Positions 52,836-62,229 of a stretch of DNA of 64,000 nt are shown here, one piece after another. The position numbers were made by a program, and so were the translations under genes. Under the pieces are notes generated by a model that did not search any database, had not been told where the DNA came from, and worked only from the letters and a program-made list of their open reading frames with translations. Numbering within the stretch: the stretch's first letter is position 1; each line of letters starts with the position of its first letter. This DNA comes from Candidatus Geocrenenecus huangii (GTDB lineage: Archaea > Thermoproteota > Nitrososphaeria_A > Caldarchaeales > Wolframiiraptoraceae), in the NCBI GenBank assembly GCA_023268155.1, contig JALNKM010000002.1, positions 62,001 to 126,000 of the forward strand, in the 5' to 3' direction.

Positions 52836-53100
52836 AGTAAAATTGGTGCTCCCATCTATTCTTGCTTGTAGCGGGGATAAGGTTCGGGAAATAGAAGCGT
52901 CAACAATAAGAGATGTCGTTGAATATCTCTGTAGCTTGAGACCTGACATTAAGAGTAGAATAATTTCACATGATGGGGAGATTAATACGTTCCTCAATTT
53001 CTATGTAAATGGTGTTAATGCATACTTTATTAAAGGAGTGGAGACAGAACTTAAAGATGGGGATGAGGTCTCAGTGATACCTGCTCTAGGAGGAGGATAA
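52828..53100 (+). CDS. ThiS/MoaD-like sulfur carrier
   Basis: About 90 residues ending in GG (SVIPALGGG), the C-terminal glycine pair that is adenylated by E1-like enzymes. VKLVLPSILACSGDKVREIE and LNFYVNGVNAYFIKGVETEL, then LKDGDEVSVIPALGGG match the beta-grasp fold. The start TTG 52828 overlaps the thrC stop. The partner E1 follows after four bases. It may donate sulfur for molybdopterin, thiamine or tRNA thiolation. Confidence 0.88.
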   Translation: MPKVKLVLPSILACSGDKVREIEASTIRDVVEYLCSLRPDIKSRIISHDGEINTFLNFYVNGVNAYFIKGVETELKDGDEVSVIPALGGG

Positions 53101-53104
53101 GAGA

Positions 53105-54175
53105 GTGGTTGAAGAATTCACAGACAAGGAATTCGAGATGTATTCTAGACAGATCGTTTTGAGCGCCATCGGGTATCAAGGTCAAGAGAAGTTAAAAAAA
53201 GGCAGAGTAGCTGTAGTTGGAGTAGGAGGTTTAGGAAGCCCGGTTGCAACGCTTCTAACAGCTATGGGCGTAGGATACATCAGGATAATAGATAGAGACA
53301 TCGTTGAAGTATCAAATCTTCATAGACAGCACCTATATACGTTTAAGGATGTAGGATATCCTAAAGTTGAGGTTGCTGCAAAAAGATTAAGAGAGCTGAA
53401 TCCATATATTGAGGTCGAGCCATTTCCAATATTCATAGATGATTCCACAGTATTGGAAGCTGTTAGAGATGTAGATGTAGTAGTAGATGGGTTGGACAAT
53501 TTTAAGGCTAGGAGAGCGGTTAATAAAGCCTGTTACAAACTATCAATACCCTACATATACGCATCAGCCATAGAGACTTACGGCTCCACTACAACTATAA
53601 TCCCTGGGGTGGGGCCATGCTTAGAATGTATTTTCCCAAACGTATCTGATGAAGGCCTACCTACATGCTCTACCGTAGGAGTTCATCCATCAGTACTACA
53701 GATAATCTCAGGTATAGAGGTTTACGAGGTGGTTAACATCTTGACCGGTAAGAGTCCACGTCTCCTCGGAAAGCTACTAATATATGATCTAAGAGAATTA
53801 ACTTCGAGTTTAGTGGATGTAACTAAGTCGAAATACTGCTCGGTATGTGGTGGATTAGGAGTAGAGAAAGAAGAAGTGAGGTACCCTGTAGTTGAAGAAG
53901 TATGCGCTCGAGGGGGTCTAGCGACTTTCATGGTAAATCCGGGGAGAATTATACGGCTCAACTTAGAGGAGCTACTGAGTAGGTTGAATTCTCCAAAGTA
54001 TAAATTGATTACGAGAAGCCAGCTTGGTATGACCTTACAGATCGATAGCAAAATTAAATTCAGTCTCCTTCATTCAGGCATAGCGGTAATTGAGGGAGTA
54101 GAATCCGGCGAAGAGGCTCTCAGAATATATAGGGACATAATGGAAAACGTTATAAAAATTGAGACCGAAATATAA
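53105..54175 (+). CDS. moeB: E1-like ThiF/MoeB adenylyltransferase with a C-terminal extension
   Basis: A 356-residue enzyme of the MoeB/ThiF/HesA family: ADP loop VVGVGGLGSPVATLLT (37-52), SNLHRQHLYTFKDVGYPKVE near 71-90, zinc Cys CLEC and CSVCGG, and the adenylation-thiolation Cys in GLPTCSTVGV. Residues after about 260 form an extension (VVEEVCARGGLATFMVNPGR, then a beta-grasp-like GIAVIEGVESGEEAL) not present in MoeB. It activates the preceding GG-ending carrier. The start is GTG 53105. Confidence 0.9.
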   Translation: MVEEFTDKEFEMYSRQIVLSAIGYQGQEKLKKGRVAVVGVGGLGSPVATLLTAMGVGYIRIIDRDIVEVSNLHRQHLYTFKDVGYPKVEVAAKRLRELNPYIEVEPFPIFIDDSTVLEAVRDVDVVVDGLDNFKARRAVNKACYKLSIPYIYASAIETYGSTTTIIPGVGPCLECIFPNVSDEGLPTCSTVGVHPSVLQIISGIEVYEVVNILTGKSPRLLGKLLIYDLRELTSSLVDVTKSKYCSVCGGLGVEKEEVRYPVVEEVCARGGLATFMVNPGRIIRLNLEELLSRLNSPKYKLITRSQLGMTLQIDSKIKFSLLHSGIAVIEGVESGEEALRIYRDIMENVIKIETEI

Positions 54176-54265
54176 TGCAGTCGATGATGTACTCCCACAT
54201 TTAATAGTCTTAGGAGCCGGACTAATCTTAGTCCTAATAATATGTGGTGTTCCAAGTTCTTGTTT

Positions 54266-54943
54266 TTAGGGTTTCAGGATTGTTCCTACTTGTTCTCCCT
54301 TAAGAGCTCTTTTAAGGTTTTCAGGCTTTCTCCCGTTTAAGTATATTGTTGGTATGCGGCTTCTAGCAATAATCTTTAATCCTAGTAAGTCTACAAGTTT
54401 GTATTCTCCAGCTTCATGAGAGTACTCTACAATCTTCTTCGCCAAATCGTTTACAGAGATTTCCTTCAACAGTTCTGCATCTGGGTTCTTCTTAGGGTCT
54501 TCAGCGTATATTCCATCTACATCTGTAGCTATTATTAGTTTTTCCGCATTTATCGTTTCTGCAACTAGTGCTGAAACAGCTACTGTTGATTGTCCTGGTT
54601 GAAGACCTCCCATGACAACTATCTTTCTACTCGTAGTGTATTCTCTAACCTGCTCGAGAGTTTTAGGTACGATCGGATACGCTAATTCACCGAATAAACC
54701 TATCAACAGCATAGCGTTTATCCTAGTTATCTTTATCCCAACCTCATCGCATAATCCTTCGCTTAATCCAAGCTTACGTGCTGATTCGACATAGCTTCTA
54801 GCAGGTTTCCCTCCACCTACAACTATCACCCATCTTCCGCCATCGTATATTTCTTTAAAGATGTACAGGTATTCCTTGAGAAGGCCGATATCTAAATCAT
54901 CGTCGAAGATTACGTGCCCACCTATCTTTACAACTATATTCAA
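54266..54943 (-). CDS. pyrH: UMP kinase (archaeal type)
   Basis: 225 residues with the amino-acid-kinase fold: MNIVVKIGGHVIFDD at the start, VVGGGKPARSYVESARKLG near 41-59, MGGLQPGQSTVAVSALVAE and ATDVDGIYAEDPKKNPDAEL near 140-159. It phosphorylates UMP and is the archaeal pyrH variant. It lies just downstream of tuf, with about 50 bases between. Confidence 0.92.
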   Translation of the reverse strand: MNIVVKIGGHVIFDDDLDIGLLKEYLYIFKEIYDGGRWVIVVGGGKPARSYVESARKLGLSEGLCDEVGIKITRINAMLLIGLFGELAYPIVPKTLEQVREYTTSRKIVVMGGLQPGQSTVAVSALVAETINAEKLIIATDVDGIYAEDPKKNPDAELLKEISVNDLAKKIVEYSHEAGEYKLVDLLGLKIIARSRIPTIYLNGRKPENLKRALKGEQVGTILKP

Positions 54944-54997
54944 TTCTAACCAATTATAGACCGGGGGTTGTTGGATTAAAGTATTGTTATGTTTATT

Positions 54998-56296
54998 TCA
55001 GGGTCCCTTCTCTGTTATCTCTCTAACTATTCCAGCAGCGATAGTCATTCCACTATCTCTTATAGCAAACCTACCGAGTTCAGGGAAATTGGCATATGTT
55101 TCTAGGGCTATAGGTACTAGAGGTCGGAGTCTTACTCTTGCAGCATCACCTGTCTTCAAGAAGCTTGGATTCTTCTCTACTACCTGGCCAGTCCTCGGAT
55201 CTATCTTCTCGATCAGTTCGACAAATTTTACCGCTGTCTGAGCAGTATGGATATGCATTACAGGAGTATATCCAACGGCTATAGCTGTCGGATGATATAT
55301 TATAATCATCTGTGCTATGAATTCTTTGGCCACCGCGCACGGGTTATCTACATGGCTTACAACCATGCCTCTACTTATCTGAGACTTGTCTACACCTTTC
55401 AATGCGAAGCCTATATTGTCTCCAGGGATTGCTTGCTGTAGAGGTTGATGATGCATCTCTATAGACTTCACCTCTCCTTTAACACCCGCAGGCATTATTA
55501 TTATCGCGTCACCTGGCTTAAGTACGCCTGTCTCTACTCTTCCAACAGGCACTGTTCCAACACCTTTAATTGAGTAAACTGCCTGGATAGGTAGACGTAA
55601 TGGTTTATCAATAGGCTTCGAAGGTTCTTGGAATGAGTCTAAAGCTTCCAACAATGTCGGTCCATCATACCACTTCATCTTATCACTTTTCTCTATTAGG
55701 TTGTCTCCAATCCATCCAGAGACGGGTATAAAGTTTATCTTCGAAACATCGAATCCGATCCTCTTCAACAGGTCCGTGACTCCCTGCTTGACTTCGTCGT
55801 AACGCTCTTTAGCATAATTTACTGTTGAGTCATCCATCTTATTTATCAATACCGCTATCTGCTTTATCCCAAGCATGAATAGTAGGAAAGCATGCTCCCT
55901 AGTCTGGCCTCCAGGAGATATTCCTACTTCATATTCACCTTTCTTCGCTGAGACAACTAGTATTGCGCAGTCTGCTTGGCTGGCTCCGGTGATCATGTTC
56001 TTGACGAAGTCTCTATGCCCCGGGGCATCGATCAAAGTGAAGTAGTACTTCTTTGTTTCAAAGCTTTGGAATGCAAGGTCTATTGTTAGCCCACGTTCCC
56101 TTTCTTCCTTGATCCTATCGAGGATCCATGCATACTTGAATGTTTCTTTTCCAAGTTTTCTAGCTTCTTCTTCGTATTGTTGGATTATACGCTGGTCTAC
56201 TACTCCTAGCTTCGTCAAAAAGTGACCCATAGTCGTCGATTTGCCATGGTCTACATGTCCCACCACTATTAGATTCAAGTGTGGTTTAGAAGACAT
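54998..56296 (-). CDS. tuf: Elongation factor 1-alpha (EF-1A)
   Basis: A 432-residue GTPase: GHVDHGKST (13-21), DAPGHRDFVKNM near 93-104, INKMD (NKMD) near 155, and VSGWIGDN. The length and the EF-1A insert KGEYEVGISPGGQTREHAFL are of the archaeal/eukaryotic type. It carries aminoacyl-tRNA to the ribosome. Start ATG 56296. Next upstream is rps7, after a 206-base region. Confidence 0.98.
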   Translation of the reverse strand: MSSKPHLNLIVVGHVDHGKSTTMGHFLTKLGVVDQRIIQQYEEEARKLGKETFKYAWILDRIKEERERGLTIDLAFQSFETKKYYFTLIDAPGHRDFVKNMITGASQADCAILVVSAKKGEYEVGISPGGQTREHAFLLFMLGIKQIAVLINKMDDSTVNYAKERYDEVKQGVTDLLKRIGFDVSKINFIPVSGWIGDNLIEKSDKMKWYDGPTLLEALDSFQEPSKPIDKPLRLPIQAVYSIKGVGTVPVGRVETGVLKPGDAIIIMPAGVKGEVKSIEMHHQPLQQAIPGDNIGFALKGVDKSQISRGMVVSHVDNPCAVAKEFIAQMIIIYHPTAIAVGYTPVMHIHTAQTAVKFVELIEKIDPRTGQVVEKNPSFLKTGDAARVRLRPLVPIALETYANFPELGRFAIRDSGMTIAAGIVREITEKGP

Positions 56297-56502
56297 TACA
56301 AAGCACCTCTTACCTTTCTTTCAAGAACACTAAGATACTTGGGATTATATAAATTTACTAGGTAAACGGAGAGATGGGGGAAGGAACACTGAACGAATAT
56401 CCCGATATTCTAATAGAAGTTGATTGATCTTTATATAAACTTATTCGATTTTAATTAATCTTAACAGATAATTGTTATTGACTGATTTATCTTAGGTCTA
56501 TG

Positions 56503-57084
56503 TTAGCGGGATGCGTAAGCCATCCTCTCTAATTCAACCTTCTTTCTTATAGCGTAGCTTTTACTATCATTCTCCGCCGCCATGATTACCTCATCTGCTA
56601 AAGCTTCTTCAACTTTCTTTTTACTTCTAAATGCTGATTCTCTAGCTGCTTGAGCAATATATCTTAAAGCTAGGTCTAGCCTTCTCTGTGGAGATATATC
56701 AACTGCTTTGAGATAGAGTATTCCTCCATAGATTAATTTTGTTACGTCTTCGCGTGGTGCAGCGTTCTCGATAGCTCTTACCAAGACTTCTAATGGGTTT
56801 CTACCAGTCCTCAGGTATATTATCTCGAAAGCATTTCTCACTATCTTTAATCCTTTAGTCTTTTTTCCACCGTTTCTTCCAGGTCTCATAAACATGTTGG
56901 CAAGTCTCTCAACGATATTTACTTCTGCTTTCCCGAATCTTCTATGCTCATGTCTTCCGCCTGAATGAGGTATGATGGTTGGCTTAAGATTGATGTACCT
57001 TTTTAAACCAGGATCTTTTACTTCAACCCCCTCTATACTCCATTTACCGAATATCTTAAACTTCTCGACTAGCTCCTCTGACAT
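56503..57084 (-). CDS. rps7: 30S ribosomal protein uS7
   Basis: 193 residues. [20 protein letters not shown] at the start, then [20 protein letters not shown] (family G-G-R-H), [20 protein letters not shown] and [20 protein letters not shown], the classical uS7 sequence (V-D-x-S-P-x-R-R-x-x-x-A). Binds 16S rRNA at the decoding head. Length as in other archaea. Confidence 0.97.
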   Translation of the reverse strand: MSEELVEKFKIFGKWSIEGVEVKDPGLKRYINLKPTIIPHSGGRHEHRRFGKAEVNIVERLANMFMRPGRNGGKKTKGLKIVRNAFEIIYLRTGRNPLEVLVRAIENAAPREDVTKLIYGGILYLKAVDISPQRRLDLALRYIAQAARESAFRSKKKVEEALADEVIMAAENDSKSYAIRKKVELERMAYASR

Positions 57085-57156
57085 CCTATTGTCATAATTA
57101 TGTCTGATAGCTTATTCTTAAACCATTCACATGAAACGTATATATTCTGAGGTTTT

Positions 57157-57948
57157 TCAACCAAATGTCAAAGTCTTAAAGTGTAGGCCATTCTTTAATG
57201 CCTCTATCTCTACTGCTTGTGCTATTCCTGAAGTCTGTATCTTTAAGCCTAGTACTTGCTCTATCTGGAATATTCCCGCTTCGTTCTCCATATCAACGAT
57301 TATCTTAACAGGTCTTTTTTCATCTTCGCTCTGAATTATCTCAACCTTCTTTATGGCTAGTGCTGAGAGGGCATGAATATCTGATTTACCATGTTTGTAC
57401 GGTATCCTAGCTCTTCCTCCAGCCATGTCGGTTCCATCAGCTACTTTTGATACTCCAGCTTCTAGGCTTAAAGCTCTCTCCCTTTCATCATGTGCTAAGA
57501 TGCAGTGAAGTATTTCAGGGGTTAGCCTGTATGGTTTAACGTTGTCCTTATAGATCTTCATAAGTATTCTGGGTAGGAAGCGGGATGCTAAAGCTACACC
57601 GGTAACGTGATGCAGGCTTCTATGGATAGCATTACCTATATCGTGGAGATACGCTCCCATCATTGCTACAAGCCTAGAATCCACCTCGTCTCCAACCGAG
57701 TCTTTAACGATAGATGATGTATAACCATTCTCTAAAAGTATGTCCATGATCTCTAATGCTGAGCCTGCGACGATCCTTGAATGCACGGGTCCATGATCAT
57801 TGTACATGAGCCTCTGAACAGCAGTAACATTCGCCATCAAGAGGTAGGACTGGACTTCCACACTTTCTTCTAGTATTGTGAAAGCCTTCTCAAGTATTGG
57901 GTAGCTTTTTACTTTCTGCTTTACTAATGTTGGAGAGACAAGCACCAT
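57157..57948 (-). CDS. HD-domain metal-dependent phosphohydrolase
   Basis: 263 residues. H in NDHGPVHSRIVA near 50-61, AYLHDIGNAIHRSLHHV near 93-109 with the HD doublet, LAHDERERALSLEAG and VADGTDM near 168-174 as the last Asp. These are typical for HD phosphohydrolases on nucleotides or RNA. It sits between rps12 and rps7, where it is not usual in the str operon. Substrate unknown. Confidence 0.88.
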   Translation of the reverse strand: MVLVSPTLVKQKVKSYPILEKAFTILEESVEVQSYLLMANVTAVQRLMYNDHGPVHSRIVAGSALEIMDILLENGYTSSIVKDSVGDEVDSRLVAMMGAYLHDIGNAIHRSLHHVTGVALASRFLPRILMKIYKDNVKPYRLTPEILHCILAHDERERALSLEAGVSKVADGTDMAGGRARIPYKHGKSDIHALSALAIKKVEIIQSEDEKRPVKIIVDMENEAGIFQIEQVLGLKIQTSGIAQAVEIEALKNGLHFKTLTFG

Positions 57949-58114
57949 GCACTTGCACCACCTGCATCAAACCCTATAACCTCATAAATTATCTTCTTCA
58001 TGCATTCTGAATAAAGGTATCGATCTGTTAGCACCATGACAACAAGATTACTGTAAAGAAGTTTTTAACGATTTTGCTGATCCAATATCTCGAGAAATAC
58101 AATATTTGTAGAAG

Positions 58115-58543
58115 CTATCTTCTCGGCTTCTTAACTTTACCTAGAATGAGTAGTTTTAGTGGTACATCGTTTACGAGTTCAACTTTGTATCTTACTCCAG
58201 GCAGATCTCCCATGGATCTCCCTAGTGTTCCACCTATGCCGGAGATTATTACTTCGTCATGCTCATCTATTACGTTTAATGCTCCATCCCCTGGGCAGAA
58301 TGCTGTTACTACTTTACCATTCTTTATGAGTTGCACTCTTACAGCTTTTCTTACAGCTGAGTTAGGCTGCCTCGACTCTATGCCTACTTTCTGGATAACA
58401 ATTCCTCTTGCCATCGGTGCTCCTTCTAGAGGATCTACCTTCTTCTTAAGTTGGAGCATTCTCACGCGATATTCTCTCTGACTCCATCTAAACTTCTTTC
58501 TATTCTTCTTTAGTTTTCTCGATGCATGCTCCCCGTTACCCAT
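58115..58543 (-). CDS. rps12: 30S ribosomal protein uS12
   Basis: 142 residues: [20 protein letters not shown] at the start, [20 protein letters not shown] (the decoding-loop P-N-S-A), [20 protein letters not shown] and [18 protein letters not shown]. Matches archaeal uS12 in full length. First of the group on this strand; nusA and ppdK lie upstream. Confidence 0.97.
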   Translation of the reverse strand: MGNGEHASRKLKKNRKKFRWSQREYRVRMLQLKKKVDPLEGAPMARGIVIQKVGIESRQPNSAVRKAVRVQLIKNGKVVTAFCPGDGALNVIDEHDEVIISGIGGTLGRSMGDLPGVRYKVELVNDVPLKLLILGKVKKPRR

Positions 58544-59084
58544 TCCAAGAATCTGATATTAAACAGTATTTCATAAACCTTTACCTATACATTGAAGAGG
58601 ATGGAAAGCTTCAACTCGAGGCGGCATCCCAGTTCCTTGAGAAATACGTAGTCGATATTTTGCAGTATCTAGGTTTTCGATGCCCTGCCAGCTAGAGTAA
58701 TGTCGTTGCACTATTGACCTACTTAACGTTACCCTTAACTATCCCTCAATAATAATTCTAGGAGTATTTTCTAGCAAGAATATTCTCTGAAAAATCATTA
58801 GAAATTTTAAAAACTAGATACATTTAAGGAGAGAATACTAGGGAGGATAATCTAGGACCAAGGAAGAACCTAGTATCGGAGGCAGCGCAGGGGTCAGCAT
58901 CGCAGCAACTCTCACGTCTATGTTAAACATTATGAGCTAGGCATGGTCTCCCAGTAAGTAATTATTAGAAAAATTAATATCCATTTTCTAGGATGAATTA
59001 TTTGCGGTATAGATTGGAGAAGTATAGGTTCCCTAGTGAAGAGTGTATTAGAACGTATAAAGAAGAATTGAATAAGAATAAAGC
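58544..59084. other. Intergenic region with repeat hairpin and gene-like fragments
   Basis: No clear gene. ATACTAGG (58835-58842) and CCTAGTAT (58869-58876) can close a stem-loop, and a TATA-like ATTTTAAAAAC (58804-58813) is 26 bases before it, so a short transcript could start there. Downstream, one frame reads SIGGSAGVSIAATLTSML, like a piece of a Lon-type serine protease, but it has no extended context. A 57-codon ORF at 58523-58696 is antisense to rps12 at its start. Confidence 0.3.
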
Positions 59085-59243
59085 TTACGAAGAAGCTGCT
59101 GCTTCATGACGAAACGTAATAAATTCCAGTCTTTCATCCTTGTATATTGTGTCCAAGAATGGATACAGCTGGTCTCCAGGAACGCCAAACACATATTTTA
59201 CATTTTCTTGTATTAGGCATCGTTTTAATAGTTCTCCACCAGT
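59085..59243 (-). pseudogene. Remnant of a ThDP-dependent enzyme (acetolactate synthase-type N-terminus)
   Basis: The reverse strand reads TGGELLKRCLIQENVKYVFG, then VPGDQLYPFLDTIYKDERLE and FITFRHEAAASS before a TAA. This is the start of the Pyr domain of thiamine diphosphate enzymes: G-x-x-L-V-x-x-L-x-x-x-G-V-x-x-V-F-G-V-P-G, and R-H-E-x-A-A with the conserved Glu. Only about 52 residues remain of more than 500. There is no in-frame start near, and nothing of the rest downstream. A truncated fossil gene between rps12 and ppdK. Confidence 0.65.
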
Positions 59244-59356
59244 TACTCTAGATACAAATCTACATTTTTGAGTAGGCTTAGAGTGTTTATATGATTTCCG
59301 TATATGAATGTTGGAAAGCTGGGAGATTTTAAATGGATGTTTTAGTATATGCTGGT

Positions 59357-62056
59357 TTATACTGTTATTTTTACGGCGAGTTCTTTTAATCTTGCTTGGG
59401 CTGCTGCTAGCCGTGCTATCGGTACACGGTATGGTGAGCAGCTTACATAGTCTAATCCTGCTTCCTCGAAGAGCCTTATACTGTCAGGGTCTCCTCCATG
59501 TTCTCCGCAGATTCCTACGATTAGCTTAGGGTTAGCTTGTTTTCCTTCCTTCGTCCCTATCTTGACAAGCCTTCCAACTCCTTTCTCATCTATCTTCTCG
59601 AATGGGTTGTGGGATAGAATCTTCTTGCCGAGATACTGGGCCATGAACTTGGCTTCTGCATCATCTCTACTGAAGCCGAAGGTCATCTGTGTTAAATCGT
59701 TTGTTCCAAAGCTAAAGAAGTCTGCGACCTTGGCTATCTCTGAAGCTGTTAGAGCTGCTCTAGGAGTTTCTATCATTGTTCCTACGTGGAATTCTATTCT
59801 GTCTCCATATTCTTGGAACACCTTCTCTGCTTCATCTTCTACTATCTTCCTTAGAATGCTCAGCTCGTTAGCCTCGCTTACCAAAGGTATCATTATCTCT
59901 GGATGCACCTCTACACTTTCCTTCTTCAATTCTAAAGCAGCCTCAAGTATTGCTCTGGTCTGGATGCGGTATATCTCTGGATATGTTATTCCGAGCCTAC
60001 ATCCTCTATGACCTATCATTGGATTATGCTCTGCAAGCTGTAAGGCTCTCTTAAGTATACGCTCCTTTTCTTGTAGAAGCTTCATGGCTTTCTTATATCC
60101 CTTCTTACGGCTCTTAGCCTTAATCCTCAATTCTGTAACTTCCTGTATTAGCTCCTCCATCCTAGGCAAGAATTCATGTAGAGGCAGGTCGAGTAACCTG
60201 ACTGTAACCGGGTATCCAGCCATCTCTCTAAAGATCTGTTTAAAGTCTGACTTGAACATTGGTAGAAGCTTCTTTACAGCATTCCATCTTTCCTCTTCTG
60301 TCTCAGCAAATATTAACTCGTAGACTATTGGGAGCCTGTCAGGAGCGTTAAACATTCTCTCAGTTCTCGCTAGCCCTATTCCCTCGGCTCCGAATTCTCT
60401 TGCTTTACGTGCCGCGGCAGGAGTCTCAGCATTCGCTCTAACTCCAAGCCTCCTAATCTCGTCGGCCCAGCTGAGCAGGATCTGTAGTTCGCCGCTCAAC
60501 TCGGGCTCTATCGTCGGGACAGCCCCTAGATAGACGTGGCCTGTTGTTCCATCAATAGTTATTACGTCGAATTTCCTCACTTGCGCTCCATTAACAGTGA
60601 AGACTTCTTTATCTAGGTCGATCTTGATCATTTCCGCTCCTACTACCGCTGGCTTACCCATCCCGCGAGCAACCACAGCCGCATGGCTCGTCATCCCACC
60701 TCTACTCGTCAAGATACCCTGCGCAGCAATCATTCCATGTATATCTTCAGGCTTAGTCTCGGGTCTAACAAGTATCACTTTCTCGCCCTTAGACCCCAGT
60801 TCTGCTGCTTCATCTGCAGTGAATACTACTTTTCCTGTAGCTGCTCCGGGAGACGCGTTAAGACCCTTCGCTATAGGTTTAGACTTGACGTTCGGGTCGA
60901 TTCTAGGATGTAGGAGCTGGTTTAGGTCGTTTGGCTCAATTCTGGATATTGCTTCTTCTTTCGTAATTAATCCTTCATTCACCATTTCTACAGCTATCTT
61001 AACAGCTGCCTGAGCTGTTCTCTTCCCATTCCTCGTCTGGAGGAGGTATAGTTTACCTTCCTGTATCGTGAACTCGAAGTCTTGCATTTCCCTAAAATGT
61101 TTTTCAAGGATTTCAGATACTCTTAGAAGCTCTTCATAGACTTGTGTTAGCTCATTCTTCAACTCCTCTAGCGGTTTAGGTGTTCTAATTCCCGCTACAA
61201 CATCTTCTCCTTGAGCATTCAGCAAGTATTCTCCATAGAGTTTCTTCTCCCCCGTGGACGGATTTCTAGTGAATCCTACACCTGTGCCGGAGTCGAATCC
61301 AAGATTCCCGAAGACCATCATTTGGATATTTACAGCGGTATACAAGTCTTCAGGAATATTGTATGTCTTTCTATAGACTATCGCTCTAGGATTATTCCAT
61401 GATTTGAAGACCGCTTCAATAGCCATCCGCAGCTGCTCCCATGGATCTTGGGGAAACTCTATTCCAGCCTCCTTCTTAATCAATTCTTTAAATTCCTCGA
61501 TAATTTTCTTCCATTCTTCTGCGGATATTTCTATGTCATGTTTTATTCCAAGCTTCTTCTTATGCTCTTCAATTATTTCATCGAATTTTTCATCTTTGAC
61601 TCCTAGAACTATCTTGCCGAACATCTGGATCAATCTACGGTAGGAGTCATACGCGAATCTCTCATCCCTTGTTTCTCCAGCTAGACTCTTAACGATCTCA
61701 TCATTCAATCCTAGGTTTAAGATTGTGTCCATCATTCCCGGCATAGAATATGGAGCCCCAGACCTGACAGACACTAGAAGAGGCCTCTCGGTTGAGCCGA
61801 ATCTTCTCCCAACTCTTTCCTCTATGATTCTGAGCTTCTCTCTTACCTCATCTATTAAGCCGTCTGGGAATCTTCCGGTAGAATAGTATTCTCTACAAAC
61901 GTAGGTTGGGATATTTAATCCAGGTGGTACAGGCAGCCCTATTCTAGTCATTTCTACTAATCCATATCCTTTACCGCCAAGCTCGAATTTCGTTAAGCCT
62001 ACAGCTTCTTCAAACAATAGTACTCTGGGTTTATTCTCAGACATATTCAAAAACAC
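59357..62056 (-). CDS. ppdK: Pyruvate, phosphate dikinase
   Basis: 899 residues. The nucleotide-binding domain begins LFEEAVGLTKFELGGKGYGL and VSVRSGAPYSMPGMMDTILN; the swivelling phosphohistidine is in GILTSRGGMTSHAAVVARGM; the PEP/pyruvate barrel shows GIGLARTERMFNA, IGHRGCRLGITYPEI and IEFHVGTMIETPRAALTASE with FFSFGTNDLTQMTFGFSRDD. It interconverts pyruvate + ATP + Pi and PEP + AMP + PPi. The length is that of the family. It lies between nusA and rps12, unusual for a str-type cluster. Confidence 0.98.
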   Translation of the reverse strand: MFLNMSENKPRVLLFEEAVGLTKFELGGKGYGLVEMTRIGLPVPPGLNIPTYVCREYYSTGRFPDGLIDEVREKLRIIEERVGRRFGSTERPLLVSVRSGAPYSMPGMMDTILNLGLNDEIVKSLAGETRDERFAYDSYRRLIQMFGKIVLGVKDEKFDEIIEEHKKKLGIKHDIEISAEEWKKIIEEFKELIKKEAGIEFPQDPWEQLRMAIEAVFKSWNNPRAIVYRKTYNIPEDLYTAVNIQMMVFGNLGFDSGTGVGFTRNPSTGEKKLYGEYLLNAQGEDVVAGIRTPKPLEELKNELTQVYEELLRVSEILEKHFREMQDFEFTIQEGKLYLLQTRNGKRTAQAAVKIAVEMVNEGLITKEEAISRIEPNDLNQLLHPRIDPNVKSKPIAKGLNASPGAATGKVVFTADEAAELGSKGEKVILVRPETKPEDIHGMIAAQGILTSRGGMTSHAAVVARGMGKPAVVGAEMIKIDLDKEVFTVNGAQVRKFDVITIDGTTGHVYLGAVPTIEPELSGELQILLSWADEIRRLGVRANAETPAAARKAREFGAEGIGLARTERMFNAPDRLPIVYELIFAETEEERWNAVKKLLPMFKSDFKQIFREMAGYPVTVRLLDLPLHEFLPRMEELIQEVTELRIKAKSRKKGYKKAMKLLQEKERILKRALQLAEHNPMIGHRGCRLGITYPEIYRIQTRAILEAALELKKESVEVHPEIMIPLVSEANELSILRKIVEDEAEKVFQEYGDRIEFHVGTMIETPRAALTASEIAKVADFFSFGTNDLTQMTFGFSRDDAEAKFMAQYLGKKILSHNPFEKIDEKGVGRLVKIGTKEGKQANPKLIVGICGEHGGDPDSIRLFEEAGLDYVSCSPYRVPIARLAAAQARLKELAVKITV

Positions 62057-62229
62057 TCCTATCTTTTTTTGTTATACTCTATATTTAATGTTTCGCTAAT
62101 TATTCAAGAGTAAAACTAATATTTGAGTAGCGTTTAATAATGCAAAAGTCAAAATTAAAAGTAGGCCTAGATCATTCTCTCTGCTAATATTTAATATTTT
62201 CTCGTATGTAGTATCTACAATATTCTCGG

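Noticed and set aside
54159-54269. 36-codon TTG ORF with one transmembrane helix at the end of the moeB-like gene
   Set aside because: It looked like a small membrane protein (LPHLIVLGAGLILVLIICG), but it overlaps moeB and has neither ribosome site nor known family.
58523-58696. 57-codon ORF reading [20 protein letters not shown]
   Set aside because: It begins inside rps12 antisense, with no ribosome site and no recognisable family.
58993-59109. 38-codon ORF MNYLRYRLEKYRFPSEECIR
   Set aside because: Its last part is antisense to the thiamine diphosphate enzyme remnant; it could be a fragment but has no supporting signal.
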